Positions 1-7,952 of a stretch of 64,000 bases of DNA are shown in pieces. The notes beneath the pieces are model-generated. The model searched no databases, was not told the origin of the DNA, and saw nothing but the letters and a program-made list of their open reading frames with translations. The translations under genes and the position numbers were made by a program. The DNA is from Prescottella defluvii (GTDB lineage: Bacteria; Actinomycetota; Actinomycetes; Mycobacteriales; Mycobacteriaceae). The stretch lies in the NCBI RefSeq assembly GCF_000738775.1, contig NZ_JPOC01000036.1, forward strand, positions 17,999 through 81,998, given 5' to 3'. Every line of letters starts with the position of its first letter. The first letter of the stretch is position 1.

Positions 1-1
1 G

Positions 2-43
2 GCAACCTCGGCCGACAAGGGCGCCGTCCGCTACGTACCGTAA
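2..43 (+). CDS. 3' end of an unidentified gene (partial)
   Basis: The reading frame entering from the left edge ends ...ATSADKGAVRYVP followed by TAA. Only 13 codons are inside the window, so no family can be named. Its stop lies 6 nt before the left palindrome of the AbiEi-like cassette, so that cassette begins exactly at the gene boundary. The frame is supported only by being open and by the tight spacing. Confidence 0.35.
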   Translation, partial: ATSADKGAVRYVP

Positions 44-49
44 CCGGGC

Positions 50-119
50 CCGCCGCTCCACTTTTCGCTGTGCCGCGTCTCCGATCGGAGGCGCGGCACA
101 GCCATTTCCGGAGCGGCGG
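50..119. repeat. Left nested palindrome of cassette A (70 nt)
   Basis: The element has three layers. Outer 10-nt arms (50-59, CCGCCGCTCC; 110-119, GGAGCGGCGG) pair perfectly. Two 7-nt spacers follow inwards. The inner 36-nt palindrome (67-102) has 11-nt arms GCTGTGCCGCG/CGCGGCACAGC around a core centred on GATC, with one T-G mismatch. A matching element of identical dimensions lies at 1111-1180. The spacers match better when the right copy is reverse-complemented (6/7 and 4/7), so the two copies behave as inverted repeats around the gene at 199-1104. Confidence 0.85.
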
Positions 120-121
120 AC

Positions 122-149
122 CTGTGGATAACGAGAAATCCATCCACAG
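122..149 (+). promoter_or_regulatory. Leader hairpin with DnaA-box-like arms, cassette A
   Basis: CTGTGGAT (122-129) and ATCCACAG (142-149) form a perfect 8-bp inverted repeat with a 12-nt loop, 2 nt inside the left palindrome. TGTGGATAA (123-131) is the exact complement of the TTATCCACA DnaA-box consensus. The facing CCATCCACA (140-148) fits the degenerate actinobacterial form. Cassette B has the same arrangement at 23192-23226. It could be an operator, a nuclease target, a replication-linked site or a leader hairpin; the sequence does not decide. Confidence 0.55.
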
Positions 150-198
150 ATCACGAACCGGGCGCCCTCGGCCCGCTTCCGAGCGGCAGGCTCGGGCC

Positions 199-1104
199 AT
201 GGAATTCGAGGGCACACCACTGGTGTTCAGAGCCGACGCGCTCGACCGTGGCTTCACCGATCACGAACTGCGGGCCGCCCGGCGGTCACGTGAGTTGCTC
301 GCAGTCAGGCCGGGGGCGTACGTCCGCGCGACCGACCTCGCCGAGCTGGATTCCGTCGCGCAGCACCGCCTGGCAGTCCTCGCCACCGCGTCCGCGTGCC
401 CGGACGCCGTCGTCAGCCACGTGTCAGCGGCCGTACTGCACGGGATCGAGGTCTGGAACGTGCCGCTGAGGCGGGTCCACTCCACCCTCGACCGCGCCTC
501 CGGCGGCAAGATCACCACGCGCCGTCACGTGCACGTCGCGCGACTGTCCGACGACGTCGGCGTCGTGGACGGGGTGGGCGTCACGACACCCGCCCGCACG
601 GTCGTCGACCTCGCGCGCACGGCTGCGTTCGAGAGCGCCGTGGTGTCGGGGGACCACGCGTTGGCAACCGGACTGGTGACCCGCGCGAGCCTCGACGACG
701 CACTCGCCCGCTGTCGGGGACGGCGCGGAGCAGCGCAGGCGGCGCGAGCCGTGGCGTTCATGGACGGGCGGAGCGAGAGCGTAGGAGAGTCACGTAGCCG
801 CGTCCTGATCCATCGGCTGCGGCTTCCGACCCCGGACCTCCAGCGTGTGATCATCGACGAGCAGGGATCGATCGGGCGGGTCGACTTCCTCTTCGAGAAC
901 GAACGCGCGGTCGGCGAGTTCGACGGTCTCGGCAAGTACACCGAGCACCTGCGTCCCGGGCAGACCACCGCGCAGGCCGTAATCGAGGAGAAGCTCCGCG
1001 AGGACCGCATCCGAGGTGCCGGCTACGGCGTCGCCCGGTGGGGCTGGCGGGAGCTGAGCTCACCCGAGGAGGTGGTTCGACGACTGCGACGCGCGTTCGG
1101 CTGA
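199..1104 (+). CDS. AbiEi-like protein with Vsr/PD-(D/E)XK-type C-terminal domain (cassette A)
   Basis: A 301-residue protein resembling the actinobacterial family annotated as type IV toxin-antitoxin AbiEi antitoxin-domain or DUF559-type proteins. Residues 8-45 (DALDRGFTDHELRAARRS...LLAVRPGAYV) look like the AbiEi winged helix. Residues 65-180 are a middle domain. Residues 188-300 carry an endonuclease-like constellation: DGRSESVGESRSRV (E193, E197), RVDFLF (D229), VGEFDG..KY (E240, D242, K246) and EDRIR. The ATG at 199 was chosen because it aligns with the paralogue at 23274; the frame is open upstream to about position 70. No AbiEii nucleotidyltransferase toxin lies beside it. It is the only gene between two mirrored 70-nt palindromes. 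The fold assignment is from motif spacing; nuclease activity is unproven. Confidence 0.8.
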   Translation: MEFEGTPLVFRADALDRGFTDHELRAARRSRELLAVRPGAYVRATDLAELDSVAQHRLAVLATASACPDAVVSHVSAAVLHGIEVWNVPLRRVHSTLDRASGGKITTRRHVHVARLSDDVGVVDGVGVTTPARTVVDLARTAAFESAVVSGDHALATGLVTRASLDDALARCRGRRGAAQAARAVAFMDGRSESVGESRSRVLIHRLRLPTPDLQRVIIDEQGSIGRVDFLFENERAVGEFDGLGKYTEHLRPGQTTAQAVIEEKLREDRIRGAGYGVARWGWRELSSPEEVVRRLRRAFG

Positions 1105-1110
1105 ACCCCG

Positions 1111-1180
1111 CTGCCGCTCCAGAAATGGTCGTGCCGCTCCCCCGATGGGAGGAGCGGCACGACGAGAACCGGAGCGGCAG
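1111..1180. repeat. Right nested palindrome of cassette A (70 nt)
   Basis: Same geometry as the element at 50-119: perfect 10-nt outer arms (CTGCCGCTCC at 1111-1120, GGAGCGGCAG at 1171-1180), two 7-nt spacers, and a 36-nt inner palindrome (1128-1163) with perfect 13-nt arms GTCGTGCCGCTCC/GGAGCGGCACGAC. The bases of the arms differ from the left copy but the pairing is kept, so structure rather than sequence is conserved. It starts 7 nt after the stop codon at 1104, so it could also act as a bidirectional terminator between this gene and the convergent DoxX gene. Confidence 0.85.
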
Positions 1181-1185
1181 TGCCG

Positions 1186-2112
1186 TCAGATGACGGGGTT
1201 CGCCCCGTTGAGGAGGATCCACACAGCAACGCCGACGGCCACACCGAGGATCAGGATCACCGCCGACCCGACGTACGGGCGGGTGGCCCACTTGCGGCGG
1301 CCGTCCAAGGAGATCCGGCCGGGGCCGGTCAGGATGATCGCGGCCGCGGCGGCGGCGAGCACGGTCTCGTACTCGATGCCGTCGGGAGCGAAGTACTCGA
1401 GGCCGGGCACCATGGACTGCTTCACGCACCAGGCATTGATCATGACGGCCACCACGGTGGCAGCGGCGACGGGTGTGAGCAGACCCAGGATCAGCAGCAC
1501 TCCGCCCGCGACCTCACCGACCGCGCCGACGACCGCGAGGACGCGCGCGTGATCGAAACCGGAGTCCATCAGGACGTCCCGGTAGCCGCCCAGCCCCGGC
1601 CCGTTCCACCACCCGGCGAGCTTCTGCAGGCCGTGCGCGAGCAGTGTGCCACCCACCGCGAGACGCAAGATGAGCAGACCGAGATCCAGTGTGCCGCGCC
1701 GGTTGTCCACCCCGCCGTCCGGTGCCGGGGTCGGCACGACCGCGACCGGGGCAGCGACCGTCAGCGCATCGCCGATCGGCTCCGACACGATCGGTTCCGA
1801 CATGATCGGATCGGTGGCGACCGGAGTGGGCACCGCGCGGGTCGGGACCGTCGGTTCGCCGCGCGAGATCACGGTGGTGGGCTGGTCGTCGAGGCCGGTC
1901 GGCGCGGGCGCGGGACGAAAGGTGGGAATCTGCTCCGTCGGCAGACTCGCGGCGTGCCTGTCGTAGAAGTCCAGGTCGTCGTCGGTGTGCGCCAACGGTC
2001 GGTTCACCCGGTCGACGGACTGCGCGGGGATCCTCGCGGTCGGCTGATCGTACGGGCTCGGCGCCGTTCCCGCGCCGGTGGACTCGGTGTGATCTTTCGA
2101 CGTGTCGGTCAC
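1186..2112 (-). CDS. DoxX family membrane protein with long hydrophilic N-terminus
   Basis: Counterpart of M. tuberculosis Rv3005c, a DoxX protein reported to form a membrane oxidoreductase complex with SodA and SseA. About 308 residues from the GTG at 2112; another GTG at 2175 would add 21 residues, and neither has a clear Shine-Dalgarno. The first ~135 residues are Pro/Thr-rich and disordered-looking. The DoxX core follows: a membrane segment LDLGLLILRLAVGGTLLAHG, the conserved HGLQKL motif, and helices around GEVAGGVLLILGLLTP, AAATVVAVMINAW and TVLAAAAAAIIL. A final helix, AVILILGVAVGVAVWILL, ends the protein. It is divergent from lppZ, as in mycobacteria. Assignment is strong; start is uncertain. 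Confidence 0.85.
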   Translation of the reverse strand: MTDTSKDHTESTGAGTAPSPYDQPTARIPAQSVDRVNRPLAHTDDDLDFYDRHAASLPTEQIPTFRPAPAPTGLDDQPTTVISRGEPTVPTRAVPTPVATDPIMSEPIVSEPIGDALTVAAPVAVVPTPAPDGGVDNRRGTLDLGLLILRLAVGGTLLAHGLQKLAGWWNGPGLGGYRDVLMDSGFDHARVLAVVGAVGEVAGGVLLILGLLTPVAAATVVAVMINAWCVKQSMVPGLEYFAPDGIEYETVLAAAAAAIILTGPGRISLDGRRKWATRPYVGSAVILILGVAVGVAVWILLNGANPVI

Positions 2113-2223
2113 GAATTGCAGCCTAGGACGGTTGGTGGGGGTTGACCGGGTAGCGCGGCCCGGCGCGCCGGTCACACCGCGCCGCGTGGCGTACCCCCGT
2201 CGGCCTTCCGTAACGTCTGCATC

Positions 2224-3366
2224 ATGACGAAGGGTGTACCGGGCCGAAAGGTGCGAGGGGCGGCCGCGGCAGCCATCTGTTCGATCGCGGTGGTGGCAGC
2301 CACCGGATGCGCACGGTTCGACGACTCCACGTCGTCGCCCTTCACCCCCGAGCCGACGTTCGGGTCCGGTGCCGAAGTCCAGCCCCGCGAGCCGTCGGCC
2401 CCCTCGTCGGTGCCGCCCGAGCCGTCTGTACCGAACGATCCCTGCTTCGACCGCGACCCCAATGTCGTCGCCACGTGCCTGGACGCGACCGGCGGGCTGG
2501 TGATGCTGCCGGACGGGGCCGCGTTCGTGACCGAGCGGCGCACCGGGCGCATCATGCGGGTGGCGCCGGGCGAGCAGCCGACCGAGTTCGCCCGGATCCC
2601 CGTCGATTCCGGATCCGACGGCGGTCTGCTGGACATCGCGCTGTCCCCCACGTTCGCCGAGGACCGCCTGCTGTACGCCTACATCACGACCGGCAGCGAC
2701 AACCGGGTCGTCCGTATCGCCGCCGGGGACACGCCGAAGGAGGTGCTGACCGGCATCCCGCGCGGTGACGTCGGCAACGCCGGGGCGCTGACGTTCTCGA
2801 CGCCCGGCGAGTTGATGGTCCTGACCGGTGATGCCGGCAATCCGGCGGCCGCGGCGGATCCCGCGTCACTCGCCGGGAAGCTGCTCCGGGTCACGGCCCT
2901 GTCGTCGGCCCCGAATCCGCCACGACCGGCCGTCGTGCTGTCCGGGCTGGGCCGGGCGGGCGACGTGTGTGCGGACCACGGCGGCGGTGTGTGGGTCACG
3001 GACCGCACGGCGCTCGAGGATCGGATCCAGCGCGTCCGACCGGACGGAACCGTCGGCTCGCCGGCGTGGACGTGGCCGGACAAGCCGGGCGTCGCAGGCT
3101 GCGCCGCCACGCCCGGTGCGGTTGCTGTGGCCCTGACGGACGCGAAGGCGATGGCGGTCCTGGCGACCGAACCGGAGACCGGTGCCGTCACGTCGGCGCC
3201 GGCCCTGCTCGCGCAGAACCTCTACGGCCGTCTCGGCGGGACGGTGATCAACGGTGCCGGCGAGATCTGGGCGGCCACGGTGAACAAGTCCGGCGGCGAG
3301 CCCGGCCCCACCGACGATCGCGTCGTCAAGATTCCGTTGCCGAGCGGAGGCGGCGGGACCGACTGA
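2224..3366 (+). CDS. lppZ: LppZ-like lipoprotein, glucose/sorbosone dehydrogenase beta-propeller
   Basis: A secreted lipoprotein of 380 residues matching mycobacterial LppZ (Rv3006) by position and content. The N-terminus has basic residues, a hydrophobic stretch and a lipobox ending AATGC, with C29 as the lipidated residue. A Pro/Ser-rich linker to about residue 75 follows. The rest resembles the soluble quinoprotein sugar dehydrogenase propeller: PDGAAFVTERRTGRIMRV, GGLLDIALSPTFAEDRLLYAYITT, GNAGALTFSTPGELMVLTGD. The family usually binds PQQ or acts on sugars; the substrate here is unknown. It starts 111 nt from the divergent DoxX start and ends 3 nt from the convergent antiporter. Confidence 0.85.
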   Translation: MTKGVPGRKVRGAAAAAICSIAVVAATGCARFDDSTSSPFTPEPTFGSGAEVQPREPSAPSSVPPEPSVPNDPCFDRDPNVVATCLDATGGLVMLPDGAAFVTERRTGRIMRVAPGEQPTEFARIPVDSGSDGGLLDIALSPTFAEDRLLYAYITTGSDNRVVRIAAGDTPKEVLTGIPRGDVGNAGALTFSTPGELMVLTGDAGNPAAAADPASLAGKLLRVTALSSAPNPPRPAVVLSGLGRAGDVCADHGGGVWVTDRTALEDRIQRVRPDGTVGSPAWTWPDKPGVAGCAATPGAVAVALTDAKAMAVLATEPETGAVTSAPALLAQNLYGRLGGTVINGAGEIWAATVNKSGGEPGPTDDRVVKIPLPSGGGGTD

Positions 3367-3369
3367 CGC

Positions 3370-4602
3370 TCAGACGCTCGCGGGTCCGGTCGGCTGCCGA
3401 TCCGTCCGATCGCGGCGCTCACCCCGGTCGTCGCGGGTCAGCGCACTCGCGATCATCGGCAGCACCAGGACCGTGATCGCGCCGGCCGCGACGAGGATCG
3501 ACGCGGTCCCGTTGGACATCTCACCTGCCGCCACAGCGACGCCGGTGACCGCGACGATGAGCGGCAGACCCGTCGTGGAGTACAGCGCGATCTGGAGTTG
3601 CTCACGGGTGTCGAAGTTCGCGCCGTCCGGTCCCCGGTCGTAGCGCGACGCCACGAACACCGGCAGTCCGCGGGCCACCAGCAGCAGGCCCAGGAAAGCG
3701 AGGAGGACCAGCGGCGCACCGGCCACCGCGGACACGTCGATCGCCATGCCGGACGTGACGAAGAAGATCGGGATCAGGAGTCCGAACGCGAGGCCCTCGA
3801 GCTTGGACTCGAGCCGCTCGTTGCCGTCGGGCACCGCGCGGCGCAGGATGAAGCCCGCCGCGAAGGCACCGAGGATGACGTCGAGGTCGAACACCGCCGC
3901 GACCGCGATCAACGCCACCAGCAGCAACATCACCAGGCGGACGGTCGTCTGGGCGGTGGTGTCCGCACCGCGCCGGATCACTGCGACCAGGTCCGAACCC
4001 TCACGCAGGATCCGGGCCGGCAGGATCGCGACGACGACCGCCACCACCGCGAAGGCGGCCAGCACGACGAGGGACATGACCGCGCCGCGCGCCCCGAGCA
4101 GCACCGCCATCGCGATCACCGGGCCGATCTCGCCGACCGCGCCGTGGTTGAGTACCGCCTTGCCGACAGGTGTCGTGACGATGCCGCGATCCTTGAGGAT
4201 CGGCAGCAGCGTGCCGAGGGCCGTCGACGTCAATGCGATCGCCACGGCGATCTCGGAGTGGACCAGGCCCGCCGCACCCAACGCGGCGACGATCGCGAAC
4301 GCGACGGCCAGGCACACCAGCCACGTCACGAGTGCGCGACGGCCCCCGCGGCCGGTCAGTTCGTCGCGGTCCACCTCGTAGCCGGCGAGGAGAAACAGCA
4401 TGCCCAGGCCGAGTTCCCGCAGCATCTCGATCTCGCTGCCGGCATTCGCGAGGTCGAGGACGTAGGGACCGATCACGATCCCTGCCACGAGCAGCAACAC
4501 CACCTCGGGCACCAGCTTGCGCGGCAGTGATCCGGCGAGCAGTGGCGCCACCACCGCTGCGACGGCGATCCAGAACAGCGAGGTGGCGACTGCAGCGTCC
4601 AT
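3370..4602 (-). CDS. Cation:proton antiporter (CPA2/KefB-type)
   Basis: A 410-residue integral membrane protein with about 12 hydrophobic segments and the monovalent cation:proton antiporter-2 pattern: LVPEVVLLLVAGIVIGPYVL near the N-terminus, LGLGMLFLLAGYEVD, then LTSTALGTLLPILKD and NHGAVGEIGPVIAMAVL. It ends after the last helix with a short charged tail, so it lacks the RCK/TrkA-N regulatory domain of full-length Kef proteins. The ion (Na+ or K+) cannot be read from sequence. It lies upstream of and in the same orientation as nothing in particular: gatB's stop is 24 nt before its ATG on the same strand. It is not part of the usual gatB neighbourhood. Confidence 0.85.
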   Translation of the reverse strand: MDAAVATSLFWIAVAAVVAPLLAGSLPRKLVPEVVLLLVAGIVIGPYVLDLANAGSEIEMLRELGLGMLFLLAGYEVDRDELTGRGGRRALVTWLVCLAVAFAIVAALGAAGLVHSEIAVAIALTSTALGTLLPILKDRGIVTTPVGKAVLNHGAVGEIGPVIAMAVLLGARGAVMSLVVLAAFAVVAVVVAILPARILREGSDLVAVIRRGADTTAQTTVRLVMLLLVALIAVAAVFDLDVILGAFAAGFILRRAVPDGNERLESKLEGLAFGLLIPIFFVTSGMAIDVSAVAGAPLVLLAFLGLLLVARGLPVFVASRYDRGPDGANFDTREQLQIALYSTTGLPLIVAVTGVAVAAGEMSNGTASILVAAGAITVLVLPMIASALTRDDRGERRDRTDRQPTGPASV

Positions 4603-4625
4603 GGGGCGCTACATTATCTGCTACA

Positions 4626-6140
4626 TCAGCTGCATGCGGCGATGACGAGCTCCTTGACGCGCGCCGGGTCGGCCTGGCCGCGAGTCGCCTTCATCACGTC
4701 GCCGACGATCTTGCCTGCCGCAGCGACCTTGCCGCTGCGGATCTTGTCGGCGATGTCGGGGTTCGCGGCGAGGGCCGCGTCGACCGCGGCCTGCAGTGCC
4801 GAGTCGTCACGCACGACCTCGAGGCCACGGGCGGCCACGACCTCTTCCGGCTCACCCTCGCCGGCGAGCACACCGTCGACCACCTGACGGGCCAGCTTGT
4901 TGGTGAGCTTGCCGTCGCCGACGAGCGCGACGACCTTGGCGACCTGAGCCGGGGTGATCGCCAGCTCCGCCAGCTCGACACCGCGGGTGTTGGCCTGCTG
5001 CGCGAGGTAGGCGACCCACCACGAGCGGGCCTCGGACGCGGGCGCTCCGGCCTCCGTCGTCGCGATCACCAGATCGAGAGCACCGGCGTTGACCAGGTCG
5101 CGCATCTCCTCGTCGGAGACACCCCACTCCTCCTGGATGCGGGCGCGGCGCAGCCACGGCAGCTCGGGCAGCGTGCCACGCAGTTCCTCGACCCACGCGG
5201 CGTCGGGCGCGACGGGCTCGAGATCCGGCTCCGGGAAGTAGCGGTAGTCCTCGGCGGTCTCCTTGCGGCGACCGGCGGACGTGGTGCCGTCGGCCTCCTG
5301 GAAGTGCCGGGTCTCCTGGATGATCTCGCCACCGGCGACGAGGACGGCAGCCTGACGGCGCATCTCGTAGCGGACGGCGACCTCGACGCTCTTGAGCGAG
5401 TTGACGTTCTTGGTCTCGGTGCGGGTGCCGAACACGTCTGCGCCGATCGGCATGAGCGAGACGTTGGCGTCGCAGCGCAGCGAACCCTGGTCCATGCGGA
5501 CGTCGGAGACGTCGAGGGCCTTGAGCAGATCGCGCAGGGCGGCGACGTACGCGCGGGCCACCTCGGGTGCGCGCTCACCGGCACCGGTGATGGGCTTGGT
5601 GACGATCTCCACGAGCGGCACGCCGGCCCGGTTGTAGTCGAGCAGCGAGTGGCTCGCGCCGTGGATCCGGCCGGTGGCGCCGCCGACGTGCAGCGACTTG
5701 CCGGTGTCCTCCTCCATGTGGGCGCGCTCGATGTCGACGCGCCAGGTGCTGCCGTCGTCGAGCACGACGTCGAGGTACCCCTCGGTCGCGATGGGCTCGT
5801 CGTACTGCGAGATCTGGTAGTTCTTCGGCTGGTCCGGGTAGAAGTAGTTCTTCCGCGCGAACCGGCCCCACGGGGTGATCGAGCAGTTCAGCGCCAGGCC
5901 GATGCGGATCGCGGACTCGACGGCGGCCTGGTTGACCACCGGAAGCGCTCCGGGCATGCCGAGGCACACGGGGCACACCTGGGTGTTGGGCTCGGCACCG
6001 AACGCCGTGGGGCACGGGCAGAACATCTTGGTGTTGGTGTGCAGCTCGACGTGCACTTCCATGCCCAATACGGGCTCGAACTTCGCGAGGACGGCGTCAT
6101 AGTCGAGAAGGTCAGCGGACACGGCGGCAGTCATGGCCAT
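4626..6140 (-). CDS. gatB: Aspartyl/glutamyl-tRNA amidotransferase subunit B
   Basis: GatB (504 residues) recognises misacylated Glu-tRNA(Gln)/Asp-tRNA(Asn), phosphorylates the acyl group and uses ammonia from GatA to amidate it. Signature segments are [35 protein letters not shown] (zinc-binding cysteines with the preceding CPCP), [14 protein letters not shown] and [12 protein letters not shown]. The C-terminal YqeY-like tRNA-binding domain ends [16 protein letters not shown]. The ATG at 6140 was chosen; a second in-frame ATG lies 6 nt downstream. The gene is separated from gatCA by about 6 kb, as in mycobacteria where other genes also intervene. Confidence 0.97.
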   Translation of the reverse strand: MAMTAAVSADLLDYDAVLAKFEPVLGMEVHVELHTNTKMFCPCPTAFGAEPNTQVCPVCLGMPGALPVVNQAAVESAIRIGLALNCSITPWGRFARKNYFYPDQPKNYQISQYDEPIATEGYLDVVLDDGSTWRVDIERAHMEEDTGKSLHVGGATGRIHGASHSLLDYNRAGVPLVEIVTKPITGAGERAPEVARAYVAALRDLLKALDVSDVRMDQGSLRCDANVSLMPIGADVFGTRTETKNVNSLKSVEVAVRYEMRRQAAVLVAGGEIIQETRHFQEADGTTSAGRRKETAEDYRYFPEPDLEPVAPDAAWVEELRGTLPELPWLRRARIQEEWGVSDEEMRDLVNAGALDLVIATTEAGAPASEARSWWVAYLAQQANTRGVELAELAITPAQVAKVVALVGDGKLTNKLARQVVDGVLAGEGEPEEVVAARGLEVVRDDSALQAAVDAALAANPDIADKIRSGKVAAAGKIVGDVMKATRGQADPARVKELVIAACS

Positions 6141-6156
6141 GAGTTTATGCGCCCCG

Positions 6157-7188
6157 TCACCCGAAGAACGCGGCCGCCTCCCGGTAGCGCTCGACGGGCA
6201 CGGTCTTGAGCTGTTTGGTCGCCTCCGACAGCGGCACCAACTCGATGTTCGTCCCGTGCAGCGCCACCATCTGACCGAACTGGTTGTTGTGCGCGGCGTC
6301 GGTCGCATGGACGCCGAACCGGGTCGCCAGCACCCGGTCGTACGGCGTCGGCGTGCCGCCGCGCTGCACGTGCCCGAGGACCGTCGTGCGCACCTCCTTG
6401 CCGATGCGGCGTTCGATCTCGACGGCCAGTTGCTGCGCGACCCCGGTGAAGATCTTGTGGCCGAACTCGTCGATGCCGCCCTCCCGGAGGGTCATCGACT
6501 CCGGGTCCGGCGAGGCGCCCTCCGCGACGACACAGATGAAGTGGGAGTCGCCGCGCTGGAAGCGCTTCTTGACCAGCGCACACACCTCGTCGACGTCGAA
6601 CGGCTCCTCCGGCACCAGGGTCAGGTGCGCACCGGACGCCATTCCCGCGTGCAGCGCGATCCAACCGGCGTGCCGCCCCATCACCTCGACGAGCATCACC
6701 CGCTGATGCGATTCGGCGGTGGTGTGCAGCCGGTCGATCGCGTCGGTGGCGATGGTCAGGGCGGTGTCGAACCCGAACGTGACGTCGGTGCAGTCGATGT
6801 CGTTGTCGATCGTCTTGGGTACCCCCACGACGGGGACCCCGCTGTCGGCGAGCCAGCTCGCGGCGGTGAGCGTGCCCTCCCCGCCGATCGGGATGAGCAC
6901 GTCGATGCCGTTGTCGTCGAGGGTCTGTTTGATCCGGTCGAGGCCGTCGTGCAGCTTCTGCGGATTGACCCGCGCGGTGCCGAGGATGGTGCCGCCGCGG
7001 GCGAGGATGCGATCGATGCGGTCCTCGTTGCGCATCTGCATCTTGCGGTCCTCGAGCAGCCCCCGCCAGCCGTCCTGGAACCCGACGACGGTGCTGCCGT
7101 AGCGCGCGTCCGCGGTGCGCACGACGGCGCGGATGACGGCGTTGAGTCCGGGGCAGTCGCCGCCCCCGGTCAGGATTCCGATGCGCAT
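6157..7188 (-). CDS. pfkA: 6-phosphofructokinase
   Basis: A 343-residue enzyme phosphorylating fructose 6-phosphate in glycolysis. The N-terminal nucleotide motif is [20 protein letters not shown]. Later come [19 protein letters not shown], the catalytic-loop region [20 protein letters not shown] and substrate-binding [16 protein letters not shown]. The active-site GGEGT, with glycine followed by E rather than the GGDGS of ATP-dependent E. coli PfkA, is the type seen in actinobacterial and PPi-related enzymes, so the phosphate donor should not be assumed. The ATG at 7188 is used; a GTG lies one codon upstream. It sits 16 nt upstream of gatB on the same strand. Confidence 0.95.
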   Translation of the reverse strand: MRIGILTGGGDCPGLNAVIRAVVRTADARYGSTVVGFQDGWRGLLEDRKMQMRNEDRIDRILARGGTILGTARVNPQKLHDGLDRIKQTLDDNGIDVLIPIGGEGTLTAASWLADSGVPVVGVPKTIDNDIDCTDVTFGFDTALTIATDAIDRLHTTAESHQRVMLVEVMGRHAGWIALHAGMASGAHLTLVPEEPFDVDEVCALVKKRFQRGDSHFICVVAEGASPDPESMTLREGGIDEFGHKIFTGVAQQLAVEIERRIGKEVRTTVLGHVQRGGTPTPYDRVLATRFGVHATDAAHNNQFGQMVALHGTNIELVPLSEATKQLKTVPVERYREAAAFFG

Positions 7189-7280
7189 CACGGCCCCTCT
7201 CGGCCATCACGGAGAAGAATGGAGCAGAGCGGTCCCTTCTCATCTTGCCGCGCCTGCGCCGATCAGGCACGCCGAGTCGA

Positions 7281-7949
7281 TCACCCGGGTGTGACGAGTC
7301 CGGTTTCGTAGGCGAGGACGACGGCCTGGGCGCGGTCGCGCAGCGACAGCTTCGCGAGCACCTTCCCGACGTGCGTCTTGACGGTCTGTTCCGCGACGAA
7401 CAACCGTTCGGCGATCTCGATGTTCGACAGTCCCGCGGCGATCAGTTCGAGGACCTCCCGCTCACGGGGCGTGAGCGCGTCGAGTTGCCGGCCACGGTGG
7501 CGCGGGGTCGCGCGTCGCCGGGTGACGTCCTCGATGAGCCTCCGGGTGACGCTCGGCGCGAGCAGCGCCTCACCGGCCGCGACGACGCGCACCGCCCGGA
7601 TCAGTTCCTCGGCCGGCGCGTCCTTGAGCAGGAATCCGCTCGCCCCCAGCCCGAGGGCCTCGTAGACGTACTCGTCGATGTCGAACGTGGTGAGCATCAG
7701 CACCCGCACCGGCGGTTCCAGTGCCGCCGCGAGGATCTCGCGTGCCGCGTCGAGCCCGTTCATCTCCGGCATCCGCACGTCCATCAGCACGACGTCCGGC
7801 CGCAGCCGCTTGACCTCGGTGACCGCGGCACGACCGTCGGGGGCGTCTCCGATGACGCTGATGTCGGGTTGCGCGCCCAGCAGCGCGCCGAAGCCCTGCC
7901 GCACCATCGCCTGGTCGTCCGCAATGAATACCGTGATCGCCACCGCCAC
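7281..7949 (-). CDS. NarL/LuxR-type response regulator
   Basis: A 222-residue regulator with an N-terminal receiver domain (acidic pair D11/D12, phospho-acceptor D57 in LMDVRMPEM, conserved Lys in FLLKDAP). The C-terminal LuxR helix-turn-helix is LTPREREVLELIAAGLSNIEIAERLFVAEQTVKTHVGKVLAKL. It is coded 3 nt after the sensor kinase gene, so the two are surely co-translated as a two-component system. The target is unknown. No relation to DosR beyond the shared NarL family is claimed, because the partner kinase lacks GAF domains. Confidence 0.93.
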   Translation of the reverse strand: MAVAITVFIADDQAMVRQGFGALLGAQPDISVIGDAPDGRAAVTEVKRLRPDVVLMDVRMPEMNGLDAAREILAAALEPPVRVLMLTTFDIDEYVYEALGLGASGFLLKDAPAEELIRAVRVVAAGEALLAPSVTRRLIEDVTRRRATPRHRGRQLDALTPREREVLELIAAGLSNIEIAERLFVAEQTVKTHVGKVLAKLSLRDRAQAVVLAYETGLVTPG

Positions 7950-7952
7950 AGC

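Noticed and set aside
123..148. Cassette A leader as a chromosomal replication origin
   Set aside because: Only two facing box-like sites, no dnaA/dnaN genes and no AT-rich unwinding region; dnaA-box resemblance is kept only as a local motif.
1180..2145. Long open frame on the plus strand opposite the DoxX gene
   Set aside because: Arg/Gly/His-rich translation with no motifs; it mirrors the third-position GC bias of the real gene on the other strand.
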